A stretch of DNA of 64,000 nt. It comes from Lactonifactor longoviformis DSM 17459 (GTDB lineage: Bacteria > Bacillota > Clostridia > Lachnospirales > Lachnospiraceae). The stretch covers positions 61,345-125,344 of the forward strand of contig NZ_FQVI01000012.1 in NCBI RefSeq assembly GCF_900129135.1, written 5' to 3'. The translations under genes and the position numbers were made by a program. The notes below the pieces were generated by a model. The model worked only from the letters and a program-made list of their open reading frames with translations, searched no databases and was not told the origin of the DNA. Position 1 is the stretch's first letter; each line of letters starts with the position of its first letter. Of this stretch, positions 1-7,915 are shown one piece after another.

Positions 1-128
1 GCATCGGCCACATTGCTCTTTCCGCTGCCGTTGGGACCCACAATACCGGTGATGCCGTTGTGGAATTCAAAGGTTATTTTGTTGGCAAAGGACTTGAATC
101 CCTGCACATCGATACTTTTAAGATACAT
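1..128 (-). CDS. smc: Chromosome segregation ATPase SMC, N-terminal fragment
   Basis: Only the first 42 codons are in the window; the gene continues beyond position 1. The fragment starts [15 protein letters not shown] and carries the Walker A motif GPNGSGKSN, which is diagnostic of the SMC head domain. SMC forms the bacterial condensin with ScpA and ScpB and organises newly replicated chromosomes. It lies 11 bases after rnc on the same strand, the usual rnc-smc arrangement in Firmicutes. The start ATG at 126-128 is where the family's conserved N-terminus begins. Confidence 0.93.
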   Translation of the reverse strand, partial: MYLKSIDVQGFKSFANKITFEFHNGITGIVGPNGSGKSNVAD

Positions 129-139
129 ACTTCACCTGC

Positions 140-829
140 CTATTTTTTTAGTAAGCGGATGGCATTATAGGCAGCCTGTTGTTCTGCGGCCTTTTTCGTC
201 CTTCCCTGTCCGTGCCCGATGACTCTTCCTTCCAGCTGCGCCTCCACGGTGAAGGTCTTATTGTGATCCGGGCCTTCTTCCTTTGTCAGTACATATACTA
301 CTTCTGATGTGTATTCCCCCTGGACAATTTCCTGCAGGGTAGTCTTGCTATCATAAAAGAGCTGTTTGTGCTCCACGTCATTCAGCACGTGGGTCAGAAT
401 AAACTCTTTTGCATTAGCAAAACCACCATCCAAATAGATAGCTCCAATGACAGCCTCCACAGCGTCTGAGATAATGGAGTCCCGCGTTCTTCCTCCTGTG
501 GCATCTTCACCCTTTCCCAATCTGAGGTACCTGCCCAAAGTCAGCTCCCGGCCGCAAAAAGCAAGGGTGGGCTCACATACCAGACTTGCGCGCTTTTTCG
601 TCAGTTCCCCCTCCGGCTGGTCCGGGTAATTCAGATATAAAAATTCGCTGGTAACCACCTCCAGCACCGCATCGCCCAAAAATTCCAGGCGTTCATTGTT
701 ATAAAGCTTATCCATTCTGTGTTCATTGGTAAAGGAGCTGTGTATCAGCGCCTGGTTCAGAAGCTCCATGTCCTGAAATGTGTATCCGATGATACGCTCC
801 AGCTCCAGCAGTCCGTCGTAACGTCCCAT
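140..829 (-). CDS. rnc: Ribonuclease III
   Basis: 229 residues, the full family length. It cleaves double-stranded RNA in rRNA and mRNA processing. The RNase III signature NERLEFLGDAVLE is near residues 45-57, with a second acidic cluster DAVEAVIGAIYLD near 120 that supplies metal-binding residues. A double-stranded RNA-binding domain ends the protein (residues about 158-229, with TKKAAEQQAAYNAI). It follows acpP across a 90-base gap containing a terminator-like hairpin and is followed closely by smc. Confidence 0.97.
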   Translation of the reverse strand: MGRYDGLLELERIIGYTFQDMELLNQALIHSSFTNEHRMDKLYNNERLEFLGDAVLEVVTSEFLYLNYPDQPEGELTKKRASLVCEPTLAFCGRELTLGRYLRLGKGEDATGGRTRDSIISDAVEAVIGAIYLDGGFANAKEFILTHVLNDVEHKQLFYDSKTTLQEIVQGEYTSEVVYVLTKEEGPDHNKTFTVEAQLEGRVIGHGQGRTKKAAEQQAAYNAIRLLKK

Positions 830-871
830 AAATTCTCTCCTTTTTTCTGTTCTTCAGATATCCTTTATCAG

Positions 872-902
872 AAAAGCTGCTGCACCAAGATAGTGCAACA
901 GC
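872..902 (-). terminator. Terminator-like hairpin between acpP and rnc
   Basis: On the minus strand, a 10-bp stem (876-885 with 893-902, one G-U pair) with a 7-base loop is followed by TTTTCTG. It lies just after the acpP stop codon. It probably reduces read-through from plsX-acpP into rnc-smc, because no clear new promoter was found before rnc. Confidence 0.55.
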
Positions 903-918
903 CCTGTTCCTCTAAGCA

Positions 919-1149
919 TTATCCGATTGCTTTTTTAATCTGCTCAACGGCATCGCCCACTGAGACAATCTGCTCAGCCTCCTCCGTTGGGATTTCAATA
1001 TCGAATTCCTCTTCAATCCCCATAATAATCTGGAAAATGTCAAGGGAATCTGCCCCTAAATCATCTACAAATGTAGTTTCCGGTGTAATCTCCTCCGTAT
1101 CAACATTTAATACCTCTGCAATAATCTTTTGTAACTTTTCCAATTCCAT
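919..1149 (-). CDS. acpP: Acyl carrier protein
   Basis: 76 residues, acidic, with the GADSLD motif in which Ser35 accepts 4'-phosphopantetheine. It carries growing acyl chains in type II fatty acid synthesis. It lies 16 bases after plsX on the same strand, so the two are surely co-transcribed. PlsX uses acyl-ACP as substrate, which fits the pairing. A strong GGAGG site precedes the start. Confidence 0.97.
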   Translation of the reverse strand: MELEKLQKIIAEVLNVDTEEITPETTFVDDLGADSLDIFQIIMGIEEEFDIEIPTEEAEQIVSVGDAVEQIKKAIG

Positions 1150-1165
1150 GTCATGTAATCCTCCC

Positions 1166-2185
1166 TTAATTTTCTTCTACATTACCAGAAATATGGTCTT
1201 TGATTTTGCCGTTGATCTCCTGGTTTTTAAATTGAATACATTGGATAATAGAATTCTTGAATTCTGCCGCTTTGGAACTCCCGTGGCACTTTACCACCAG
1301 TCCTTTCAGACCCAGAAGCGGCGCGCCGCCGTACTGGCTGGCATCAAAGCTTTTCAGCACCTTTTTCAGAGAAGGCTTCACCAGAAGTGCCCCCAGCTTG
1401 CCTCTGACGCTGGATACCATCGCCCCTTTTATCTTGGATATAAGGGTATTGCCCACGCCTTCGTATAATTTCAGTATAACATTTCCCACAAATGCCTCGC
1501 AGACAATAACATCGGCATCCCCGTTGGGAATGTCCCTGGCCTCAATATTCCCCACAAAATTAATATCGCTGCACGCTTTCAGCAGGGGAAAGGTTTCCTT
1601 CACCAGAGCGTTGCCCTTCTCCTCCTCCGCACCGATATTGACTATCGCTACCCGGGGATTCCTGATGCCTACGACATGTTCCATATAGATGGACCCCATA
1701 CGGGCAAACTGCACCAGATGGGACGGCCGCGCGTCTACGTTGGCCCCGCAGTCGATCAGAAGAGAGACACCGTCTCTGGTGGGAATCAGCGGTGCTAAAG
1801 GGGGGCGTTCCACGCCTTTGATTCTCCCTACCAGAACCTGCCCGCCGACCAGCACAGCTCCTGTGCTTCCCGCGGACACAAAGGCATCGGCCTCCTGGTT
1901 TTTGACCATCTTCATCCCCACTACAATGGAAGAATCTTTCTTCCCTCTGATGGCTGTTACCGGAGGTTCCCCGGTCTCAATCACCTCTGCTGCCGGTATA
2001 ATAGTTACTCTTTCCTTTGGGTAGGTGCAGCCCGCCAGTTCTTTCTCAATCAGCGGTGCCTGTCCTACCAGGAGTACCTGCAGATTCTCTTTTTCATTCA
2101 CTGCTTCTATGGCACCTTTTACAGCCTCCGCCGGGGCATTGTCTCCGCCCATGACGTCCACTGCCACTTTTACTAACTCGTCCAT
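1166..2185 (-). CDS. plsX: Phosphate acyltransferase PlsX
   Basis: 339 residues from the ATG at 2183-2185, chosen because AGGAGG (2192-2197) precedes it and the conserved [12 protein letters not shown] motif follows at once. A longer reading frame to 2215 has no such support. PlsX converts acyl-ACP to acyl-phosphate, the acyl donor for PlsY in phospholipid synthesis. The glycine-rich [12 protein letters not shown] and [11 protein letters not shown] segments typical of the family are present. It heads the plsX-acpP transcript. In related genomes rpmF normally lies directly upstream, but here rpmF is 17 kb away. Confidence 0.96.
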   Translation of the reverse strand: MDELVKVAVDVMGGDNAPAEAVKGAIEAVNEKENLQVLLVGQAPLIEKELAGCTYPKERVTIIPAAEVIETGEPPVTAIRGKKDSSIVVGMKMVKNQEADAFVSAGSTGAVLVGGQVLVGRIKGVERPPLAPLIPTRDGVSLLIDCGANVDARPSHLVQFARMGSIYMEHVVGIRNPRVAIVNIGAEEEKGNALVKETFPLLKACSDINFVGNIEARDIPNGDADVIVCEAFVGNVILKLYEGVGNTLISKIKGAMVSSVRGKLGALLVKPSLKKVLKSFDASQYGGAPLLGLKGLVVKCHGSSKAAEFKNSIIQCIQFKNQEINGKIKDHISGNVEEN

Positions 2186-2214
2186 GTGTTTCCTCCTAAT
2201 AATACCTACCCACA

Positions 2215-2243
2215 ATATTACTAAACATCGAAGGAAAATGCAA
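2215..2243 (-). promoter_or_regulatory. plsX: Sigma-A promoter of plsX-acpP
   Basis: On the minus strand TTGCAT (2238-2243) and TAATAT (2215-2220) are separated by 17 bp, about 30 bp before the plsX start. No clear FapR operator was recognised. Confidence 0.6.
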
Positions 2244-2261
2244 CATTTCCGTTATTTTTCT

Positions 2262-2999
2262 TTATTCCATCTTTCCGTCGCTGCCCAGATGATAGCCTTC
2301 CACATCTTTATCTGCAGCCATAGACCCATCTTCGTTCAGATAATACCAGCTGTCGCCGTCCTGGAACCAGCCGGTTCTGATATAGCCGTTCTCATCAAAT
2401 GCGTACCATTTGCCCTGAATCTCTTTCCACTGGCTCTTTATAAAGCTTCCGTCAGCATTTTCAAACCACCAGCCCTTGTCATCCTGCTTCCACTGACCGG
2501 CTTCCGCGTTCACTACATCGCCCTCTTCATCATTTACAATGACTTCCGCGGTCTCACTGGTGGTTCCCTCCGTAGAATTCTGAACCGTGTTGGTGGCTAC
2601 TACATAATAATAGTAGGTCCCCGGCTGATCTGTGGGAGGGGTATACGTATCGTCCGTGGCACCCTCGATTATGGTTCCGCCCCCATTGGTATTGGTCATA
2701 TTCCGGTACCACTGGTAGGTCAGCGTTCCTGAATCGCTGACAGAGGCTTCTACCTTCAGGGGCGTTGCTCCCTGGTGCAGGCCGTAGGTCATGCTTCCGC
2801 TTAAGTTGGCGGTGAATTCAGGCTTTGCCACAGGAACCTCCGGTTCCTCCTGAATCACTTCCTCCTGCACGGATTCCTCCTCGTCTGCCTTCTCTGTGCC
2901 CAGTATTTTGTCAATATATTTCTGCGGACTACAGGCTGTCAGAGACAGTACGCAGCATCCAAAGAGAATGCCCAGTAACCCCTTTTTTAATTGGTGCAT
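2262..2999 (-). CDS. Lipoprotein with Ig-like domain and cell-wall-binding repeats
   Basis: 245 residues from the ATG at 2997-2999, which is preceded by CCTCC (3007-3011 on the plus strand). The longer frame to 3062 would hide the signal peptide. The N-terminus is a lipoprotein signal with lipobox LTAC. An acidic linker (about 35-55) leads to an Ig-like region (about 60-155) with YQWYRN and YYYYVVATN. The C-terminal 75 residues hold aromatic/glycine repeats (GWWFENADGS, GWFQDGDSWYYLNEDGS) of the choline-binding/cell-wall-binding type. It is therefore probably a membrane-anchored protein that also grips the wall. Function is unknown. It has its own promoter. Confidence 0.85.
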   Translation of the reverse strand: MHQLKKGLLGILFGCCVLSLTACSPQKYIDKILGTEKADEEESVQEEVIQEEPEVPVAKPEFTANLSGSMTYGLHQGATPLKVEASVSDSGTLTYQWYRNMTNTNGGGTIIEGATDDTYTPPTDQPGTYYYYVVATNTVQNSTEGTTSETAEVIVNDEEGDVVNAEAGQWKQDDKGWWFENADGSFIKSQWKEIQGKWYAFDENGYIRTGWFQDGDSWYYLNEDGSMAADKDVEGYHLGSDGKME

Positions 3000-3061
3000 T
3001 ATAATTCCTCCTTTTCTCATAGTGAGGGGAGAATCTCCCGTGATAAATTTATTTCTCCACA

Positions 3062-3090
3062 AGTGTACTCATTCTCGAACAATTTGTCAA
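3062..3090 (-). promoter_or_regulatory. Sigma-A promoter of the wall-binding lipoprotein gene
   Basis: Minus-strand TTGACA (3085-3090), 17 bp, TACACT (3062-3067). The leader before the start codon is about 55 bases. Confidence 0.65.
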
Positions 3091-3101
3091 CTGTACAGGG
3101 G

Positions 3102-3135
3102 AAAAAAAGAAGCCCCTGACATTATAAGGCTTCTT
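3102..3135 (-). terminator. Intrinsic terminator of the nitrogen operon
   Basis: On the minus strand a 7-bp stem AGAAGCC/GGCTTCT (3108-3114 with 3128-3134) is followed by a run of T (3102-3108 on the plus strand). It lies 18 bases after the stop of the transporter ATPase and closes the operon that starts near 12.9 kb. Confidence 0.85.
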
Positions 3136-3152
3136 TCCTGCACACAGTAATA

Positions 3153-3986
3153 CTATGCAAACTTTTCATGTTCTATATACCCGTTTACTTCCTTTCTCAA
3201 CCGGATAAATGCCTCTGTATCCTTCAGTTCCAGCTCCCGGTGATAAGGAAGAAGGACCGGTACTTCTCTCTTAACCCTTCCCGGCCTGCTGGTGAGAACG
3301 TAGATTTTATTAGAGAGAAATACAGCCTCCTCAATGTCATGGGTTACAAAGAGCACCGTTGGCTTCTCCTCCTGCCAGATCTGCCGCATTAAAAGCTGCA
3401 TATCTGCCTTTGTCTGAGGGTCCAGGGCGGAAAACGGCTCATCCATGAGCAGCACCCGGGGGCTGTTGGCCAGCGCCCGGGCTATGGCCACACGCTGCTT
3501 CATGCCTCCGGACAGTTCCCCTGGATAACGATTGCGGAACTTTTCCAGTTTAATGGTTTTCAGATATTTATCCGCGATTTTTTCCTGCTCCCCCTCCGGC
3601 ATCTTTTTCAGCTTCAGCCCGAACTTAATATTCTCTTCCACAGTCATCCATGGGAATAAGGTGTAGGACTGGAACACCATCCCCCGATCCTCTCCGGGTC
3701 CTATAATATCATTATCCTCAATTACAATCCTGCCCCCGGAGGCTTCCTCAAGACCGGCGACCATCCGTAACAGTGTTGATTTTCCGCATCCCGAGGGACC
3801 CACGATGCAGACAAAATCATTTTCCAGTACATTGATTTCCACATCCTTCATGGCAGTTACGGCTCCCTTCTTGCCGGGATATTCTTTGTACAGCCCTTTC
3901 ACATACACGGTACTATTGGCCAGATTGGCCTCGATATGCCGCTCCCGGGGCGGAAGCTCTTTTTCTTTTTTCTTAAACCATCTCAT
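3153..3986 (-). CDS. ABC transporter ATPase, NrtD/SsuB/TauB type
   Basis: 277 residues. Walker A GPSGCGKSTLL (about 65-75), signature LSGGMKQRVAIARALA and Walker B LLMDEPFSALD are all intact, followed by the switch histidine in FVTHD. It powers uptake by the membrane protein encoded just upstream. Its start overlaps the permease stop by 4 bases (ATGA). The family includes nitrate, taurine, sulfonate and pyrimidine-precursor importers. The operon context suggests a nitrogen compound such as urea, guanidine or a derivative. Substrate is not readable from the sequence. Confidence 0.93.
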   Translation of the reverse strand: MRWFKKKEKELPPRERHIEANLANSTVYVKGLYKEYPGKKGAVTAMKDVEINVLENDFVCIVGPSGCGKSTLLRMVAGLEEASGGRIVIEDNDIIGPGEDRGMVFQSYTLFPWMTVEENIKFGLKLKKMPEGEQEKIADKYLKTIKLEKFRNRYPGELSGGMKQRVAIARALANSPRVLLMDEPFSALDPQTKADMQLLMRQIWQEEKPTVLFVTHDIEEAVFLSNKIYVLTSRPGRVKREVPVLLPYHRELELKDTEAFIRLRKEVNGYIEHEKFA

Positions 3987-4777
3987 ACCTGCCTACCTCC
4001 TTTTGCCCAGGGAAACAGTTTCTTATTCAGAAGTGCAAAGATGCGGTCTGTAACCAGTCCCAGAAGCCCAATCAGCAGAATTCCTCCAAAGATAGCATCT
4101 GTCTTAAGAAAACGCTGTGATTTCAGTATGGTATAGCCCAGGCCGGTATCCGCAGCTACCAGCTCCGCACTGACCAGATATGTCCAGGCCCATCCGATCA
4201 TCATACGCAGGGTTTCCATTAGTCTTGGCATCATAGCCGGGATAAGAATTCTGAAAACAGCCTGTTTGGTATCTGCTCCCAGAGTATACCCGGCATTAAT
4301 GAGATCCCCCGGAACGGATAAGGCGTCGTCCGCTACCATCAAAACCAGCTGGAAAAAGGTACCGATAAAGATTACCGCAACTTTAGCGCTCTCCCCTATC
4401 CCAATCCATACCATAATCAGGGGTACAAAAGCCGGAACCGGCATATAGCGGATGAATTCACAAAGCGGGCGTACGGCTGCCTCTGTCTTTGCAAAGGTTC
4501 CCACAAGAATACCCACGGGAATTCCAAGGACAACAGCCATCAGAAATCCCAGGCTGATGCGGATAATGCTGATCTTTGTATTCTCCCAGAGAGTGCCGTC
4601 GGAAACAGCAGTGAGATAGTACCTCAGCACACTGGATGGCCTGGGAAGGAAAATTTCCTTTACCATCCCCGCGCTGCTGACCGCAGACCAGACCAAAAAA
4701 ACTGTCAGAAAAGCCGCTGCTGCCAGAAGAAGGTATTTTTTCCTTGATATTGGTTTTCGGATTTTAACTTTAATCAT
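3983..4777 (-). CDS. ABC transporter permease, NrtB/SsuC type
   Basis: 264 residues with about six membrane segments, the first at residues 15-35. The family's cytoplasmic loop that contacts the ATPase is visible around residues 165-185 (GADTKQAVFRILIPAMMPRL). It forms the channel of the importer with the ATPase and the binding lipoprotein. Spacing to both partners is operonic: 12 bases after the binding-protein gene and a 4-base overlap with the ATPase gene. Confidence 0.92.
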   Translation of the reverse strand: MIKVKIRKPISRKKYLLLAAAAFLTVFLVWSAVSSAGMVKEIFLPRPSSVLRYYLTAVSDGTLWENTKISIIRISLGFLMAVVLGIPVGILVGTFAKTEAAVRPLCEFIRYMPVPAFVPLIMVWIGIGESAKVAVIFIGTFFQLVLMVADDALSVPGDLINAGYTLGADTKQAVFRILIPAMMPRLMETLRMMIGWAWTYLVSAELVAADTGLGYTILKSQRFLKTDAIFGGILLIGLLGLVTDRIFALLNKKLFPWAKGGRQV

Positions 4778-4789
4778 GGGTCCTCCCCC

Positions 4790-5794
4790 CTATTGAATCC
4801 ATGTGTCATCCAGAATAGAAGCAGTATCCTTTGGCATTTTATCAATCATCTTTGTATCCAGGAGAAACTCTGCCGATTTCTGCAGCGTATAGTTCAGATG
4901 GGTGTAATCGCTGCCTGGTGTAAAGGTTTCCTGGTTTTTCTGCCTGTCAAACAGCGTAACGCCGTCCAGCATGGCAATATAGTCCTCCTTCTTAAGTTCT
5001 GCCCCCTGGCAGACAGCATCGATAAATGCGTCATCCCTCTCATTGAGCTTCTCCACGCCCTCAAACCAGGAATCTACAATCTTTTGTATTTGCTCTGGGT
5101 CTCTGTCCAGAACCTCCTGCCGTACAGCCAGTGTGTCGGGAATGAGGCCCGGCTCTTCCTTCGTACTATATAAAAGACTGCCTCCTGCCTCTATAGCGGT
5201 GGAGAGCGTTGGTTCCCAGAGTACAGCTGCATCCACGCTTCCCGCTATAAAGGCAGGCCCTGCATCATTGATTGTCATATTCGTAAAATTCACATCGTCA
5301 ATGGTCATATTATTGTCTTCCAGGATCTTCAGCAGAAACATATGCTCCAGTGTTCCCACCTCGGTTGCCACCGTTTTTCCTTTCAGGTCTTGTACAGATG
5401 TAATTCCGTCCCGGACTACCAGGCCGTCGGCACCGTAAGAATTGTCATTGACCAACACGATTTTAAAGTCCACGCCCTCGTTCAGGGGTGCAATGGCGTC
5501 TGAACCGGCAATACAGATTCCATCCACCTGTCCTGAGTAGAACGCTGTCAGAGAATCACTGTACACAGGGAAGAATTCAAGTTTTACATCTGCCCCGTTT
5601 TTTTCAAAAATCCCTGTGCCCTTCACGCCGTACCAGCCATACCAGCCGGTCATAGGACTGATCCCCAGTACAAAAGGTTCTTCCTTATCTGTCCCGGCAG
5701 TCTCCTTTGTGCTGCCTGCGGCTTCCTGTCCGCATCCGGCAAGCATTCCGGCTGTAAGAACAGCCGTCAGTAATATTCCTGCTAATTTTTTCAT
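4790..5794 (-). CDS. ABC transporter substrate-binding lipoprotein, NrtA/SsuA/TauA type
   Basis: 334 residues with signal peptide and lipobox LAGC near residue 20. The mature part resembles NMT1/NrtA-like binding proteins (FVLGISPMTGWYGWYGVKGTGIFEKNG, shown here in pieces: ISPMTGWYGWYG, then GIFEKNG). Segments typical of two-lobed binding proteins follow, such as LKGKTVATEVGTLEHMFL. It delivers substrate to the permease. It lies 28 bases after the second PII-like gene, so transport and regulator genes share a transcript with the carboxylase/allophanate pathway. Confidence 0.92.
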   Translation of the reverse strand: MKKLAGILLTAVLTAGMLAGCGQEAAGSTKETAGTDKEEPFVLGISPMTGWYGWYGVKGTGIFEKNGADVKLEFFPVYSDSLTAFYSGQVDGICIAGSDAIAPLNEGVDFKIVLVNDNSYGADGLVVRDGITSVQDLKGKTVATEVGTLEHMFLLKILEDNNMTIDDVNFTNMTINDAGPAFIAGSVDAAVLWEPTLSTAIEAGGSLLYSTKEEPGLIPDTLAVRQEVLDRDPEQIQKIVDSWFEGVEKLNERDDAFIDAVCQGAELKKEDYIAMLDGVTLFDRQKNQETFTPGSDYTHLNYTLQKSAEFLLDTKMIDKMPKDTASILDDTWIQ

Positions 5795-5821
5795 AATCCT
5801 CGCATCCTCTCTCTTATTCCT

Positions 5822-6166
5822 TTACATAATCGCCTCTAATCCCTGTTCCCCGGTACGGATACGCATGGCATTGTCAACCGGCAGGACAAATATCTTCCCG
5901 TCCCCGGCATGGTTGGTTTTGTTGACCTCAACTACCGTATCGATCAAATGCTGCACGTCCTCATCCCTTACAAACATATCCACCATTTTTTTCGCGGCCA
6001 GACGGTGGCGGATCTCACCGTTCTCCTGGTCCAGTACATACTGAACCGGTTCCTTTCCCCGTCCGATGACTTCATGGACATTCAGGGAATGAAACCCAGC
6101 CCCATCCAGGGCTTCTTTTGTCTTAAAATACATTTTCGGCCGCAGTATAATCAATACTTCTTTCAT
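5822..6166 (-). CDS. PII-family regulator, NifI2-like
   Basis: 114 residues. The family signature GDGKIFVLPVDNAMRIRTGEQG is visible (positions about 89-110), as is the N-terminal strand MKEVLIILRPKMYFKTKEAL. The long T-loop segment and the ending GLEAIM resemble NifI2 rather than GlnB/GlnK: the uridylylation Tyr motif of GlnB is absent. NifI proteins sense 2-oxoglutarate and ATP/ADP and regulate nitrogenase post-translationally. No nif gene is present here, so the target is probably another protein of this operon (inference). It follows the NifI1-like gene by 14 bases, the same order as in nif clusters. Confidence 0.8.
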   Translation of the reverse strand: MKEVLIILRPKMYFKTKEALDGAGFHSLNVHEVIGRGKEPVQYVLDQENGEIRHRLAAKKMVDMFVRDEDVQHLIDTVVEVNKTNHAGDGKIFVLPVDNAMRIRTGEQGLEAIM

Positions 6167-6180
6167 AGCAGCTCTCCTTC

Positions 6181-6507
6181 CTACAGTTCATCTTTCCCGC
6201 TGCTGATAGTAACTGCCCGTTCCACACCGCTGACGAATATTTTTCCGTCCCCGTAGGTTCCGTTTTTTTCTGTCTTCGCAGCATCTGATATAATCCTGAC
6301 CACGCACTCCTCATCCGAATCCTTCACCACCAGCATCAGCATTTCCTTGGGTATCTCGTCATAGTAAGTATCGCCCACTTTGAGTCCCTTTTGTTTTCCT
6401 CTGCCCAGAACACTTATCTTGGTAGTGGCCGCAAATCCCTGTTCCATCAGTGCATCCAGAACATCTTCCGCTTTTTCCGGTCTCACAATTGCTTTTATCA
6501 TCTTCAT
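6181..6507 (-). CDS. PII-family regulator, NifI1-like
   Basis: 108 residues beginning MKMIKAIVRPEKAEDVLDAL, close to the NifI1 N-terminus. It has the LGRGKQKG segment and the YGDGKIFVSGVERAVTISSG signature near the end. In NifI pairs the two different subunits form a mixed oligomer that reads 2-oxoglutarate and adenylates. It lies 24 bases after the allophanate hydrolase gene. Likely role: tuning transport or guanidine/urea breakdown to nitrogen status. The assignment to NifI1 rather than another PII clade is by eye. Confidence 0.8.
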   Translation of the reverse strand: MKMIKAIVRPEKAEDVLDALMEQGFAATTKISVLGRGKQKGLKVGDTYYDEIPKEMLMLVVKDSDEECVVRIISDAAKTEKNGTYGDGKIFVSGVERAVTISSGKDEL

Positions 6508-6531
6508 GGCATCCGCCTCCTTTATATTTTT

Positions 6532-7890
6532 CTATAACTGGCTCCCCGGCTCTGCTTTCAGAAAGGCATCCGCCAGCCCCAGAACCAGGCTTTCTGCGTC
6601 TGCTGTACCGAAAAACGTAATTCCAAAGGGCAGTTCCTCATCGTTTTTCTTCTGAGGGATCGCTGCCCCGCACAGTTCCAGCAGGTTGCAGTGGTTGGTA
6701 TACAGCCCCATCTGACTGTTTGTCATTACAGGATTATCTCTCACCTGCCTGCGGGTAAAGGTTCCTCCCGCAGTGGGAAGCGCCAAAACGGCATCCTTCA
6801 ATACTTTTTTTGCCTCTCGTCTGAGTTCCTGCAGGCGGTGTATCGCCCCAAAAGTCTTCGCAGCGGTATATTCTACCCTGTCCCCGTTTCTCAGAATCTC
6901 CTCTGTCACAGGAAGCATAACTCCCGGATGCTGCTCTGCAAAAATTCCCAGATCACACCACCGTTCTGCCACCCAGGGACCCTCGTATAAAAGCTTTGCT
7001 GCTTCTGCAAAGATGCCATAGTCCATATACTGTATTTCCGGCCCGAGCCCTTTCAGCCTTGCGGTCCCCTCTTCCCATTTTTCCCGGTATATCCGGGCAT
7101 AATCTCCGAAAAAGGTGGGTTCGTCTTTGGGAATGCATATCCTTTGGGGAAGCTTTGCTTTTGGCTCCGGGTACTCCCGGGACCAGCAGCAGTCTTCGTC
7201 ATAGCCCCTGGCCAGACGGTTTATCTCAGCCGCATCCTCCAAATTGTTGGCAAATACGGTCACACAGTCCAGGCTGGCGCAGGCCGGGACTACCCCTCTA
7301 ACGGACCAGGCCCCCAGAGGGGGTTTATATCCCACAAGCCCATTTAAGGCTGCCGGGACTCTTCCGGATCCTGCCGTATCTGTCCCCAGGGAAAAGGCCG
7401 CCATGCCAAGAGCCGCCGCCACCGCTGAGCCGGAGCTGGAACCTCCGCTGATAAGCTTTGGGTTGAGGGCATTTTTCACCTCCCCATAGGGACTCCTGGT
7501 TCCCACCAGCCCTGTGGCAAACTGATCCAGATTAGTCTTTCCCACCGGAAACGCTCCGGCATCTATGAGCTTTTGTACTACCGCAGCATTCTCTTTTGGT
7601 ATATAGGCGTATTCCGGGCAGGCGGCAGTCGTGGGCACACCCGCCAGGTCAATGTTGTCCTTTACCGCAAAAGGGATTCCCCACAGGGGGAGTGAATTTC
7701 TTTCTTTGGGAAGGCGGTCTGTGTATGCCTTCATTTTCTCCCGGGAGGGCTTATCAATCCATATATGGTAGGATGCATATTGTTCCGCCCTTCGCGCGAT
7801 TTCCTCTGCCAGTTCACAGGGGGTGAGTTCTCCTGCTGCATAGCTGTCCCTCAGCCATGCAAAGGTAAGTCTGTTGGGAAACCTTTTCAT
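6532..7890 (-). CDS. atzF: Allophanate hydrolase, amidase domain only
   Basis: 452 residues from the ATG at 7888-7890, with GGAG 6-7 bases upstream. A longer frame to 7956 overlaps the carboxylase gene and is not supported. It is an amidase-signature enzyme: catalytic Lys in FAVKDNID, the Ser-rich GGSSSGSAVAAA, and the Ser nucleophile region GTDTAGSGRVPAA. It hydrolyses allophanate, the carboxylated urea product, to ammonia and CO2. Full-length AtzF or DUR1,2 hydrolases carry an extra C-terminal domain of roughly 140 residues that handles N-carboxycarbamate. This protein stops at the end of the amidase domain. Confidence 0.9.
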   Translation of the reverse strand: MKRFPNRLTFAWLRDSYAAGELTPCELAEEIARRAEQYASYHIWIDKPSREKMKAYTDRLPKERNSLPLWGIPFAVKDNIDLAGVPTTAACPEYAYIPKENAAVVQKLIDAGAFPVGKTNLDQFATGLVGTRSPYGEVKNALNPKLISGGSSSGSAVAAALGMAAFSLGTDTAGSGRVPAALNGLVGYKPPLGAWSVRGVVPACASLDCVTVFANNLEDAAEINRLARGYDEDCCWSREYPEPKAKLPQRICIPKDEPTFFGDYARIYREKWEEGTARLKGLGPEIQYMDYGIFAEAAKLLYEGPWVAERWCDLGIFAEQHPGVMLPVTEEILRNGDRVEYTAAKTFGAIHRLQELRREAKKVLKDAVLALPTAGGTFTRRQVRDNPVMTNSQMGLYTNHCNLLELCGAAIPQKKNDEELPFGITFFGTADAESLVLGLADAFLKAEPGSQL

Positions 7891-7915
7891 GTCAATCTCC
7901 TTTCTTCCCCGCCTG

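Noticed and set aside
1166..2215. Longer plsX start at 2215
   Set aside because: The added residues include the ribosome binding site of the proper start and are not family-like.
5822..6507. GlnB/GlnK identity of the two PII genes
   Set aside because: No amtB next to them and no uridylylation-type T-loop; N-termini and C-termini look like the NifI types.
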